In this document: one piece after another, positions 17,405-24,451 of the stretch
How positions within the stretch are numbered: the first letter of the stretch is position 1
Layout of the letters: every line of letters begins with the position of its first letter
From: Anaerolineae bacterium
GTDB lineage: Bacteria; Chloroflexota; Anaerolineae; Epilineales; JAHCIE01
Length of the DNA: 53,353 bases
Assembly (NCBI GenBank): GCA_026129165.1
Contig: JAHCIP010000005.1
Location: 1 to 53,353 of the forward strand
Direction of reading: 5' to 3'
Made by a program: the position numbers and the translations under genes
Notes under the pieces: model-generated
The model's database searches: none
Told to the model about the DNA's origin: nothing
What the model saw: the letters and a program-made list of their open reading frames with translations, nothing else

Positions 17405-18334
17405 ATGAGCGAAGAGTGGAACAGGCGGGAAGACGAGACCGGCGGCGAGAGTGGGACGGGGGCGAGTCGCGGCGGGGGCGCGGGCAGCGGGGAGACGCCC
17501 AACTGGCCCACGGACCCCGGCGCGGGACAACCAACGGGTGGGTCGGTCGGGCCAGGCGCGCCCCCACTCAGTGGCGGCTTTCCTCCGAGTGGCTCCGAGT
17601 TGCCGCCACCCTACGTGCCACCCGCCGGCCCGCCGTCAGGGAGCTATGCTCCGCCGACAGCGCCCCTGCCGGGCAGCTATATCCCGCCCACGGCGCCCCT
17701 GCCAGGGATGGCGTCGCTGCCCGAGACGACCCCGCCCCAGCGCACGGGCATGAGCAGCACGACCAAGATCGTCCTTATTGTCGTGGGGGTGCTGGCGGTA
17801 TGCTGTATCGCCGCGGCGGTAGCTCTGGGGGCAGGCGGGCTGCTCCTGGGTCGCACCGTCGGCAATGCCATGACCACATCGCCAGAGCAGGCCGCGCAAA
17901 TCGGCCACTCCATTCTCAACTATAAGCTCCCGCCGGGCTATCGCGAAGTGTCATCCATGAACCTGCTCGGCAACCAGATGGTCTTTATCACTCGCCAGGG
18001 CCAGCAGGACGGCCTGTTTATCATGATTGCCAAGCTGATGGCAGGGACGGCGGGCAGCGAGGAGCAATTCCGCCGCCAGTTCGAGGACCAGATGTCGCGG
18101 AGTATGGGGGCGTCGGGGGCGGGCTTCACCCAGACCGGCACGCGGCAGTTGACCATCAACGGCCAGCCCGCTACCATGACCATCTCGGAGGGCAGCGGCA
18201 ATAACGGGCGGCGGTTACGCCAGGGCGTCGCAGTCTTCTCGCAGGGTGGCGCGGCCGGGCTGTTGATGATTATGGGGCCGGTCGAAGCCTGGGACTCCAA
18301 CGACCTGTCCAGCTTCCTGGACTCGATCCGCTAA
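17405..18334 (+). CDS. Single-pass membrane protein with Pro-rich N-terminal tail
   Basis: No family was recognised. ATG 17405 is chosen because AAGGAGG stands at 17393-17399; the frame extends to TTG 17390 without support. Residues 1-110 are low-complexity and rich in Gly, Pro and Ser, with repeated APLPGSY/APLPGM units. One transmembrane segment follows near residues 122-150 (KIVLIVVGVLAVCCIAAAVAL). The remaining 160 residues form a probably extracytoplasmic domain with YKLPPGYREVSSMNLLGNQMVFI and a conserved-looking QPATMTISEG stretch. The arrangement resembles other actinobacterial and chloroflexal proteins with a Pro-rich cytoplasmic tail. It is 6 bases from the next gene, so they may form an operon. 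Confidence 0.75.
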   Translation: MSEEWNRREDETGGESGTGASRGGGAGSGETPNWPTDPGAGQPTGGSVGPGAPPLSGGFPPSGSELPPPYVPPAGPPSGSYAPPTAPLPGSYIPPTAPLPGMASLPETTPPQRTGMSSTTKIVLIVVGVLAVCCIAAAVALGAGGLLLGRTVGNAMTTSPEQAAQIGHSILNYKLPPGYREVSSMNLLGNQMVFITRQGQQDGLFIMIAKLMAGTAGSEEQFRRQFEDQMSRSMGASGAGFTQTGTRQLTINGQPATMTISEGSGNNGRRLRQGVAVFSQGGAAGLLMIMGPVEAWDSNDLSSFLDSIR

Positions 18335-18340
18335 CCACCC

Positions 18341-19066
18341 ATGAACGCCGCACTCTGGCCCGTCGCCACCACGCTGCTGGCCGTCTTCGCCCTCTCAAAT
18401 ATCGCGGCGCTGGCGCTGGGGACGCCCAACCCGACGCGCACGCGCCGCGCCCTGCCCTGGCTCCAGCGCAGCACCTCGCTCCAACTGGCGCTGCTCGCCT
18501 GGGTCTTCGCCCTGGCCGGCTGGGGCACGTCTCTCGCACCGTGGACGCTGGGCATCGCCGTCGGCATGAGCCTGTCGTTTGTGGCCGACCTGATCATGGC
18601 CCAGATGATACCGCTGCCTAACCATGTGCTCGGCGGGATGGTCGTGTTTGCCCTGGCGCACACCGCCTATCTGTGGGCATATGTCCAGATTGGGCAACGG
18701 CTGGGCCTGCTGCGCCCAGCCGTTGTCGTCGTCTGTCTGGTCGTGTTCTGGGCGCTCGGCCTCGTCCTCTGGCGTCGCCTGGTCTACACGCCGACCGCGC
18801 CCCAGGCCCTGCTCTACGGCGCGTTGGGCTACATGCTGTTCCTGGCGGCCATGACGGCAGTGGCGGTGGCCTTGACGCTGGCCCAGCCGCGTCTGTGGAC
18901 GCTGGGGCCGGGCGCGGTCCTGTTCCTGGTGTCCGACGCCATCCTGGGCAACCAGCTCTTCCGCAAGCATGAGTGGCCCTATGTGAGCGAGGCCGTCTGG
19001 CTGACCTATATCATCGGCCAGGCGGGCATTGTCTGGGCCAGCGGCCTGGGGCTAACTCTACTTTGA
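18341..19066 (+). CDS. YhhN (TMEM86-like) membrane protein
   Basis: This 241-residue protein has about eight transmembrane helices and the YhhN family marks HTAYL in the middle and AVLFLVSDAILGNQLF near the C-terminus. Eukaryotic TMEM86 members hydrolyse lysoplasmalogens; bacterial homologues are thought to be lysoplasmalogenases, so a lipid-remodelling role is plausible. It starts 6 bases after the preceding gene and ends at the inverted repeat 19069-19161. The family assignment is good, the enzymatic activity is inferred. Confidence 0.8.
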   Translation: MNAALWPVATTLLAVFALSNIAALALGTPNPTRTRRALPWLQRSTSLQLALLAWVFALAGWGTSLAPWTLGIAVGMSLSFVADLIMAQMIPLPNHVLGGMVVFALAHTAYLWAYVQIGQRLGLLRPAVVVVCLVVFWALGLVLWRRLVYTPTAPQALLYGALGYMLFLAAMTAVAVALTLAQPRLWTLGPGAVLFLVSDAILGNQLFRKHEWPYVSEAVWLTYIIGQAGIVWASGLGLTLL

Positions 19067-19068
19067 GG

Positions 19069-19161
19069 GCTGTCAACAGATTTTTAGGAGCAGATTGAAC
19101 GGATTATCCACGTTGGTAACGACATAATCCTTTTAATCCGTTCCTTAAATCTGTTGACAGC
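19069..19161. repeat. Inverted repeat with perfect 15-bp outer arms
   Basis: GCTGTCAACAGATTT (19069-19083) is exactly complementary to 19147-19161. Inside, GAACGGATT (19097-19105) pairs with AATCCGTTC (19135-19143), and GGATTAT (19101-19107) can alternatively pair with ATAATCC (19124-19130). It follows the YhhN gene stop by 3 bases and lies in a convergent gap, so it may act as a terminator or be a small mobile palindrome. The core is shared with 7086-7194. Confidence 0.75.
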
Positions 19162-19215
19162 GTGCGCTTTGGGCTAACCCTACGATTTTTAACCTATCAA
19201 TCAGGTCTAAACATG

Positions 19216-19995
19216 TTATAGCCAGGCGACGCAGCGGCAGAAGGCGGCCTCGCCGCCCTTGAACTTCCAGGGGAAGGCGCCCAACGTCAGCCGCTTGTTG
19301 TGCAACTCCTTGAGGCCCATGTCGCCGCCCATGTTCTCGACGTGCATACAGTCGTGCGGGAAGAGGGCGTTGTGGGTGAGTTGGTAGGCCGAGTCGGGGA
19401 ACAGGACATCAATCTGGTCCGCCCCGAACTTCGCCTCGCACTGGGCGCGCACCTTCTTCCAGTGTTCCAGCCCGCCCCGCCCCAGGAAGCGGCCAATGGG
19501 CAGGTTCATGGGGTGGTCGGTGGAGATCATGTCCACGCCCCAGATGTGAATCTTCTTCTGGAGCAGCCAGTCGCAGATGCTGTAGTGCGGCCCGGGGTGG
19601 CGGTGGATATACTTCTCCTCGTCGGGCGCCTCACCAAACTGGGCGTACTTTCCCCAGCCCGTGTGAATAAACAGAATATCGCCCTGGCGGACTTCCACCC
19701 GCGCCTCGATATCGGCCGGCGTGAAGATGTCCAGTTCGCCCAGCATATCGCTCAGATCCACGATGACGCCTTCGCCCCACAGCCACTCGACGGGGATCTC
19801 GTCAATGGTGCGGCCGCTGGTCACGAAGTGGCGCGGCGCGTCCAGGTGGGTGCCCATATGGTTGGACGACATAATGTACTGGGCGTTGACGCCATGCTCC
19901 GACTTGCGCTTGATATATTTGACCTCGAAGGGCGGGTAGAAGGGCCAGAACGAGCAGTCCTGGTTGAGGGGTTGCGAGAGGTCGTAGATTTTCAT
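19216..19995 (-). CDS. Cyclase family (kynurenine formamidase-like) metal hydrolase
   Basis: The protein belongs to the putative cyclase/KynB family of metal-dependent amide hydrolases. The HXGTHXD metal motif is present (SNHMGTHLDAPRHF). Other hallmarks are the N-terminal YDLSQPL and the region around IWGVDMISTDHP. ATG 19995 is preceded by AGAGGAG at 6 bases; the frame continues upstream to 20019 without support. It lies alone between the inverted repeat at 19069 and a divergent promoter region. The 5' leader carries the 49-bp palindromic repeat. The family includes formamidases, isatin hydrolases and carbamate hydrolases, so the substrate is uncertain. Confidence 0.85.
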   Translation of the reverse strand: MKIYDLSQPLNQDCSFWPFYPPFEVKYIKRKSEHGVNAQYIMSSNHMGTHLDAPRHFVTSGRTIDEIPVEWLWGEGVIVDLSDMLGELDIFTPADIEARVEVRQGDILFIHTGWGKYAQFGEAPDEEKYIHRHPGPHYSICDWLLQKKIHIWGVDMISTDHPMNLPIGRFLGRGGLEHWKKVRAQCEAKFGADQIDVLFPDSAYQLTHNALFPHDCMHVENMGGDMGLKELHNKRLTLGAFPWKFKGGEAAFCRCVAWL

Positions 19996-20026
19996 GGGGC
20001 GCTCCTCTGGTAGATGCACTTAGCTT

Positions 20027-20075
20027 GTGGGGCAGCCTTTCGAGGCTGTCTGCACAGGCTGAAAGCCTGCGCCAC
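20027..20075. repeat. 49-bp structured palindromic repeat, copy A
   Basis: The element begins GTGG and ends CCAC. Inside it are two hairpins, CAGCC-TTTCGA-GGCTG and CAGGCT-GAA-AGCCTG. Copy B at 26448-26496 has the same length and layout but different stem bases that still pair. Here it lies in the 5' leader of the cyclase gene, between its promoter and ribosome site. Confidence 0.85.
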
Positions 20076-20093
20076 ACGTGAGTAAAGCGGGAC

Positions 20094-20120
20094 TTTATAC
20101 CAGCCAGGCGCTTTTGTCAA
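20094..20120 (-). promoter_or_regulatory. Promoter of the cyclase gene
   Basis: On the minus strand TTGACA (20120-20115) and TGG-TATAAA (20102-20094) are separated by 15 bases, short for sigma-70 but helped by the extended -10 TGG. Confidence 0.55.
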
Positions 20121-20132
20121 ACGGCCTCGGCA

Positions 20133-20161
20133 TTGACAACCCTAAACGGCTCTGCTATAAC
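20133..20161 (+). promoter_or_regulatory. Sigma-70 promoter of the GH-like gene
   Basis: TTGACA (20133-20138) and TATAAC (20156-20161) are separated by exactly 17 bases, with TGC ahead of the -10. It is divergent from the minus-strand promoter at 20094-20120. Confidence 0.75.
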
Positions 20162-20193
20162 TAACGTCCATCTGACTAGACAAGGAGACCGCC

Positions 20194-22317
20194 ATGCCCT
20201 CGAAGATCGGCCTGGACTCGAACCGTCCCGTCATCCTGGATCCGCCGTTGGCCGGCGCGCCCGCGCCCACCGTGGCCGACCCGCAGGTCATCACGGGGAC
20301 CGGCGCGGCCTGGGTGCGCCTCAACTTTGTCCTCGCCCCCTGGACCAGCCCCGACGACCAGACTCGCTTCCAGGGCCGGACCTGGGAGCAGTTCTACCGG
20401 CAATTGGTCAATCAATATCGCGAGCGGGGGCTGCGCGTCTATGGCCTGATCAACCACGAGGCGGCCCGTGAAGTACCGGGCGACTTCTTCCGCCAGCACG
20501 TGGACGAGACGGGGGGCGATGACCGGGTGCGGGCCGAGCAGTGGGTGGCCGATTACGCCCAAACCTTTGGCCGGGTCTTCCAGATGTTCCAGGACAGCGT
20601 GGACGCCTTCGAGTCGTTCAACGAGCCAGATGACTGGCATGGCGGCGACCGCAACTGGATCCATCCCGCCTGGTTTGCCGTCATGCTCCAGGCCGTCCAT
20701 GACGAGGTGCGCGGCCGGCTGGGGCTGCGCGGCTCGCGGCTAATCAGTGGGCCGCTTCAGGGGCTGAACCTGAACGAGGTGGTCAACAACAATGGGGCGG
20801 CGGGCTACCTGAACCAGGCGTACCAGTTCGGGCGGCAGCGGCTGGGCTGGGGCCAGGGTAAGCCCTTCCCGTTTGAGGGCGTCGGCTATCACCTCTATAT
20901 TACCCAGGTCTTCGACCAGGACTGGAACAGCCACGCGCTCCGCACGCAGCGGGTCTATCGGCAGTATGTGGACCAGATGATGGGTGTGATTCGACGCCAC
21001 GAGGGGCCGTCTACCGCCCGCCGCCTCTTCGTCTCGGAGATCGGCTGGCCCGCCGAGCAATCGGACGTGGACGCCGAGGATTTCCAGGCGCGGTCGGCTG
21101 ACCTGGGGGTGCGCCTCCTGGCGGACGACCCGGCCATCGCCGTGGGCATCTGGTTCTGCACCCAGGATTTCGACTTCCACCGCTGGGGGCTGTACCGCCA
21201 GAATGGCGTGACGCCGGACCAGGCCAAACCCGCGCTGGAAGCGTACCGCCGCGCGGCCGAGGCGCTCAAGGGGCCGATGCCCGTTGCGCCGGAACCCGGC
21301 GCCGAGGGCGAGCCGGTGCATTTTACCCACCAGGACCTCATCAACGCGGTCATCTTTGCCGGCAATGACCTGGGCGTGAGCGGGTTCTTGATGTTGGCGC
21401 GGGCCGGGTTGAACTTCCTGCTCAATGACCGGCAAGCGATTTACACCGGGCTGCCCATCGACCTGCTGCCCAACCTGTCCGACACCGAGAAGGAGGCCAT
21501 CAAGCGGAATCTGCCGACGGAGACACGCGCTTTCGATGAGGAAGCGGTGGCCCCGGCGCTGCGTCCGCTACTGACGGGCAAGGGCGTCTTTATCCTGAAC
21601 CTGGAGCAGGCCGAGAAGGGAGACGCGGCTGACATTGTCGGTCGCGCCCAGATGGCTGGCCTGACGCATGTGGTCATCAAGGTCGCTGATGGCCCGCTGC
21701 CCGCCGCTTACGACCGCAAGCGCGGTGACCTGGCTGCCCCGGTCACCACTGCCCTCCAGGCCGCCGGGCGTCAAGTGTGGGGTTTGCAGTCGCTCCGCGG
21801 GCAGCCAGACGTACTGCCCGTGGCCCAGGCGCTGACGGCCGTCCAGCGGGTGAAGAGCCTCGGCCTGGACGGCCTGGTCATCACGGCCGGCCCGGACTAC
21901 GAAGACCGCCCGCGTCAGGCGACGGCCTACATGGAGGCGCTACGGGCTAATCTACCGCTACTGCCTGTGGCGCTCAGCTCGTATCGCTTTGTGCGTGGGC
22001 GAAGGAGCTTCCCGTGGCGCGAGTTCCTGACCCAGTGTGACCTGTACATGCCGCAGGTCTTGTGGGGGCGCCGTGACCCAGGTGTTACTCTGACACGCTC
22101 GCTCCAGGAACACAGCCAGCACAAGGTGCGCCGGCCCATCTTCCCCACCGGCGGTATCGCCCCGTCGCCGACACGGGCCGGCGCCACCGCCCCGCAATTG
22201 CGAGCCTTTCTCCAGGCCGTGCGGGACGCCCGTCTGCCAGGCGCCAACCTGCTCGACTGGCGGCATCTCACGGACGCCCACTGGGACGTGCTGTCCGATT
22301 TCGAGTGGACCCTCTAG
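20194..22317 (+). CDS. Glycoside-hydrolase-like protein, clan GH-A-type N-domain plus a second barrel-like C-domain
   Basis: The 707-residue protein lacks a signal peptide. Residues 35-360 resemble a GH-A TIM barrel: ESFNEPDDW carries the expected acid/base Glu (E144) and FVSEIGWP the nucleophile Glu (E282). A linker follows at about residues 365-475. The C-terminal part (about 475-707) begins KGVFILNLEQAEKGDAADIV and includes GLTHVVIKVADG and LYMPQVLWGRRDP, reminiscent of another (beta/alpha) barrel. No family could be named. AAGGAG precedes ATG 20194, and a perfect sigma-70 promoter lies 30 bases upstream. Substrate and localisation are unknown; cytoplasmic location fits the absence of a signal. 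Confidence 0.7.
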   Translation: MPSKIGLDSNRPVILDPPLAGAPAPTVADPQVITGTGAAWVRLNFVLAPWTSPDDQTRFQGRTWEQFYRQLVNQYRERGLRVYGLINHEAAREVPGDFFRQHVDETGGDDRVRAEQWVADYAQTFGRVFQMFQDSVDAFESFNEPDDWHGGDRNWIHPAWFAVMLQAVHDEVRGRLGLRGSRLISGPLQGLNLNEVVNNNGAAGYLNQAYQFGRQRLGWGQGKPFPFEGVGYHLYITQVFDQDWNSHALRTQRVYRQYVDQMMGVIRRHEGPSTARRLFVSEIGWPAEQSDVDAEDFQARSADLGVRLLADDPAIAVGIWFCTQDFDFHRWGLYRQNGVTPDQAKPALEAYRRAAEALKGPMPVAPEPGAEGEPVHFTHQDLINAVIFAGNDLGVSGFLMLARAGLNFLLNDRQAIYTGLPIDLLPNLSDTEKEAIKRNLPTETRAFDEEAVAPALRPLLTGKGVFILNLEQAEKGDAADIVGRAQMAGLTHVVIKVADGPLPAAYDRKRGDLAAPVTTALQAAGRQVWGLQSLRGQPDVLPVAQALTAVQRVKSLGLDGLVITAGPDYEDRPRQATAYMEALRANLPLLPVALSSYRFVRGRRSFPWREFLTQCDLYMPQVLWGRRDPGVTLTRSLQEHSQHKVRRPIFPTGGIAPSPTRAGATAPQLRAFLQAVRDARLPGANLLDWRHLTDAHWDVLSDFEWTL

Positions 22318-22327
22318 CTCCTTCGAC

Positions 22328-22403
22328 TGTCATCCCGAACGAAGTGAGGGATCTGCTCCAAGAATGGTTGCAGAGCAGATGCTTCGCTTCGCTCAGCATG
22401 ACA
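22328..22403. repeat. Inverted repeat with 31-bp arms downstream of the GH-like gene
   Basis: The arms 22328-22358 and 22373-22403 match at 25 of 31 positions, with a 14-base loop. The core GTCATNCTGAGCGAAGCGAAG-type arm is the sort of intergenic palindrome found repeatedly in bacterial genomes. It could be a terminator for the GH-like gene, though no T-run follows. Confidence 0.75.
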
Positions 22404-22428
22404 ATAGTCATAGTAAGTGAGAACCGTG

Positions 22429-23391
22429 ATGGACCTGGGTGTTACCTATATTCCGAGCCACCTGCCCGACCACATTCGCCCCGACATGGCCCACCTGGCC
22501 GACATTGGCTGTACTGAGGTCCTCTTCGCCCTCCAGGAGAACCACCTCTACAACCTGACCGGCGCGCTGCGCTTTGGCGCCGACCTGGCCCGCCAGGCTG
22601 GCCTGCGTCCCTACGCCGTCATCTGGGGCTACGCCAACACCTTTGGCGGCGGCCGCATGTCCAAGCTGATGCTGGAGCAGCCGGACCTGTGGCGGGTGGC
22701 CCGCGATGGGACGCGGACCGCCATGGCCTGCCTGAACCACCCCCTGCTAGCCGAACGGTTTGAGGCGTTCACGCGGCTGTGCCGCGAGGCGGGCTTCCTG
22801 GGGCTATTCGTGGATGAGCCGACGCGGCAGGCGTGCTTCTGCGCCCACTGCCAGGCTCGCTTTAGCGGCGATCTCTGGGCGGCCAGCCCGGCCGAGTACG
22901 AGGCGTTCCAACGGGCGACGGTCCACGCCTACACAGCCGACCTCTGCCGCCGTGTGAAGGCGGTAGACGCCGGTCTGACCACCATCACCTGCCTGATGCC
23001 GGTGGATCGCTCTGTTTGGGAGCCAGCGGCCCAGATTCCCGAACTGGATATGCTGGGCACGGACCCATACTGGCTGCTGCCTGGCATGCGCATGACGCTG
23101 GACGAGGCGGTGGAGCACACGGCCGCCATGAAGGAACTGTGCCAGCGCTACGGCAAGCAGTCGCAGGTGTGGCTCCAGGGCTGGCGGATACCCGCCGGGC
23201 AAGAGGAGGCCGTCTACCTCGGCGGCAAGGCGCTGGCCGCCGTTGGCTGCGACTCATTCTACACCTGGTCGTTTCGGGGCGGCCTGGGCACCTACGAGGT
23301 TTGCGACGACCCGGCGCGAACGTGGGCCAGTGTGACGCGGCTGTATCGAGAGCTTAGCGGCCAGCCGCCAGGTAGCGCCGACGGTAGATGA
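22429..23391 (+). CDS. TIM-barrel-like protein of unknown function
   Basis: This is a 320-residue protein, with ATG 22429 preferred to GTG 22417/22426; no clear ribosome site exists for any. The sequence looks like a (beta/alpha)8 fold: VTYIPSHLPDHIR, CTEVLFALQE, FLGLFVDEPTR, LTTITCLMPVD, DMLGTDPYWL and SFYTWSFRGG sit at the strand ends. FVDEPTRQACFCAHCQ contains two CXXC-like cysteines (C-F-C-A-H-C), a possible metal site. It has no signal peptide. It follows the GH-like gene and may act on related sugars, but that is inference. Its last 38 bases overlap the 3' end of the opposite-strand gene at 23354. Confidence 0.65.
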   Translation: MDLGVTYIPSHLPDHIRPDMAHLADIGCTEVLFALQENHLYNLTGALRFGADLARQAGLRPYAVIWGYANTFGGGRMSKLMLEQPDLWRVARDGTRTAMACLNHPLLAERFEAFTRLCREAGFLGLFVDEPTRQACFCAHCQARFSGDLWAASPAEYEAFQRATVHAYTADLCRRVKAVDAGLTTITCLMPVDRSVWEPAAQIPELDMLGTDPYWLLPGMRMTLDEAVEHTAAMKELCQRYGKQSQVWLQGWRIPAGQEEAVYLGGKALAAVGCDSFYTWSFRGGLGTYEVCDDPARTWASVTRLYRELSGQPPGSADGR

Positions 23392-24439
23392 TGGCGGCGA
23401 AGAGCAGGCTGCCCTGGCCCAAGGCGTTGATGACGGTGTAGAACTGGTTGAAATAGAAGGAGAGCAGGTCGAGGACGGTCAGCGAGAGCGCCAGGGCCAG
23501 CACCCCCATCGCCAGCCCCCGCGCCTCGTGTCGAGCAAGCAATGCGCCGAGGCCGATGAAGAACAGGACGGCTACCAGACCCGACAGAGAGAGGTGGATG
23601 GTGATCCAGACCAGGCTGCGGCTGATGTACTCGGTTGTCCCACTGTGGATGATATACTGGTAGTTGGCGAAGCCGTTCACGGCCAGGTCGGTCAGGGTCA
23701 ACGATTCGAGGCCAGCCAGCATGGCACTCATCCCGAAGCCGACCACCAGATAGGCCCGCAGCAGAGGGCGCGTGGCGCGGCGGGAGGCGAACTCGCGGAA
23801 GCGGAGGTAGCCACGATACAGTTTACCGTGGCTAACCTCGACGATGCGCAGGTCCTCCGCGTCAATAAAATTCAGTAGCGCGCTGGCTAGTTGGGCCAGG
23901 TTGGCGTCACTCTCGGCGGTGGCGACGCGGCGGAGGTCTGCCTGGAGCCGGTAGCGTTCTTCCGCGTCAAGATCGTGGTCAAGGACTTCTTTCATGTCCT
24001 CAAGGGCGCCATACAGAGTGGTGCGGGTATCGTCCTGCCGCAGGCGGCGCACTTGCAGCGTGAGCCACACGGCCAGCAGGAAGAAGGCGTAGATGATCGG
24101 GGCCGCGACCGGATAGAAGTAGTCGTTCTTCTCGGTGATAAACTTTCCCACCTCGTCAATAAATAGCCCGACGCCGACGCCCGTCAGCGCCGCGCTTGCG
24201 GTCAAGGCCCAGCGGTTTGCCAGCGTCAGCGTCAGCAGCGCGGCGATAAACAGCAGCAGCCCGCCCCATAGAACGTGGGCGATGTGTAGCTCGCCGCCCC
24301 CAATCTTGGGGAAGCCGGTCAGTTGCAGGTAGAACCGCGTCAGCGTCACCGACAGGGCGAAGCTGACCAGCATGACCAGCATGGTGCGTTCAGCGAACAC
24401 GCGCTTGACGGGTTTGCGGTTGGCGGTTAGAGCAGACAT
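23354..24439 (-). CDS. Conserved multi-pass membrane protein
   Basis: I do not know a named function. The 361-residue protein has about four transmembrane segments in the N-terminal 130 residues, a soluble charged section of about 90 residues (RRLRQDDTRTTLYGALEDMKEVLDHDLDAEERY), and four more hydrophobic segments. A conspicuous conserved motif is GVGLFIDEVGKFITEKNDYFYP. It is found with similar spacing in other actinobacterial and chloroflexal membrane proteins. The gene starts 13 bases after the stop of the subtilase gene and is probably co-transcribed with it. Its 3' end overlaps the plus-strand gene at 23391 by 38 bases. Confidence 0.7.
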   Translation of the reverse strand: MSALTANRKPVKRVFAERTMLVMLVSFALSVTLTRFYLQLTGFPKIGGGELHIAHVLWGGLLLFIAALLTLTLANRWALTASAALTGVGVGLFIDEVGKFITEKNDYFYPVAAPIIYAFFLLAVWLTLQVRRLRQDDTRTTLYGALEDMKEVLDHDLDAEERYRLQADLRRVATAESDANLAQLASALLNFIDAEDLRIVEVSHGKLYRGYLRFREFASRRATRPLLRAYLVVGFGMSAMLAGLESLTLTDLAVNGFANYQYIIHSGTTEYISRSLVWITIHLSLSGLVAVLFFIGLGALLARHEARGLAMGVLALALSLTVLDLLSFYFNQFYTVINALGQGSLLFAAIIYRRRYLAAGR

Positions 24440-24451
24440 AGACTCTCTTGA

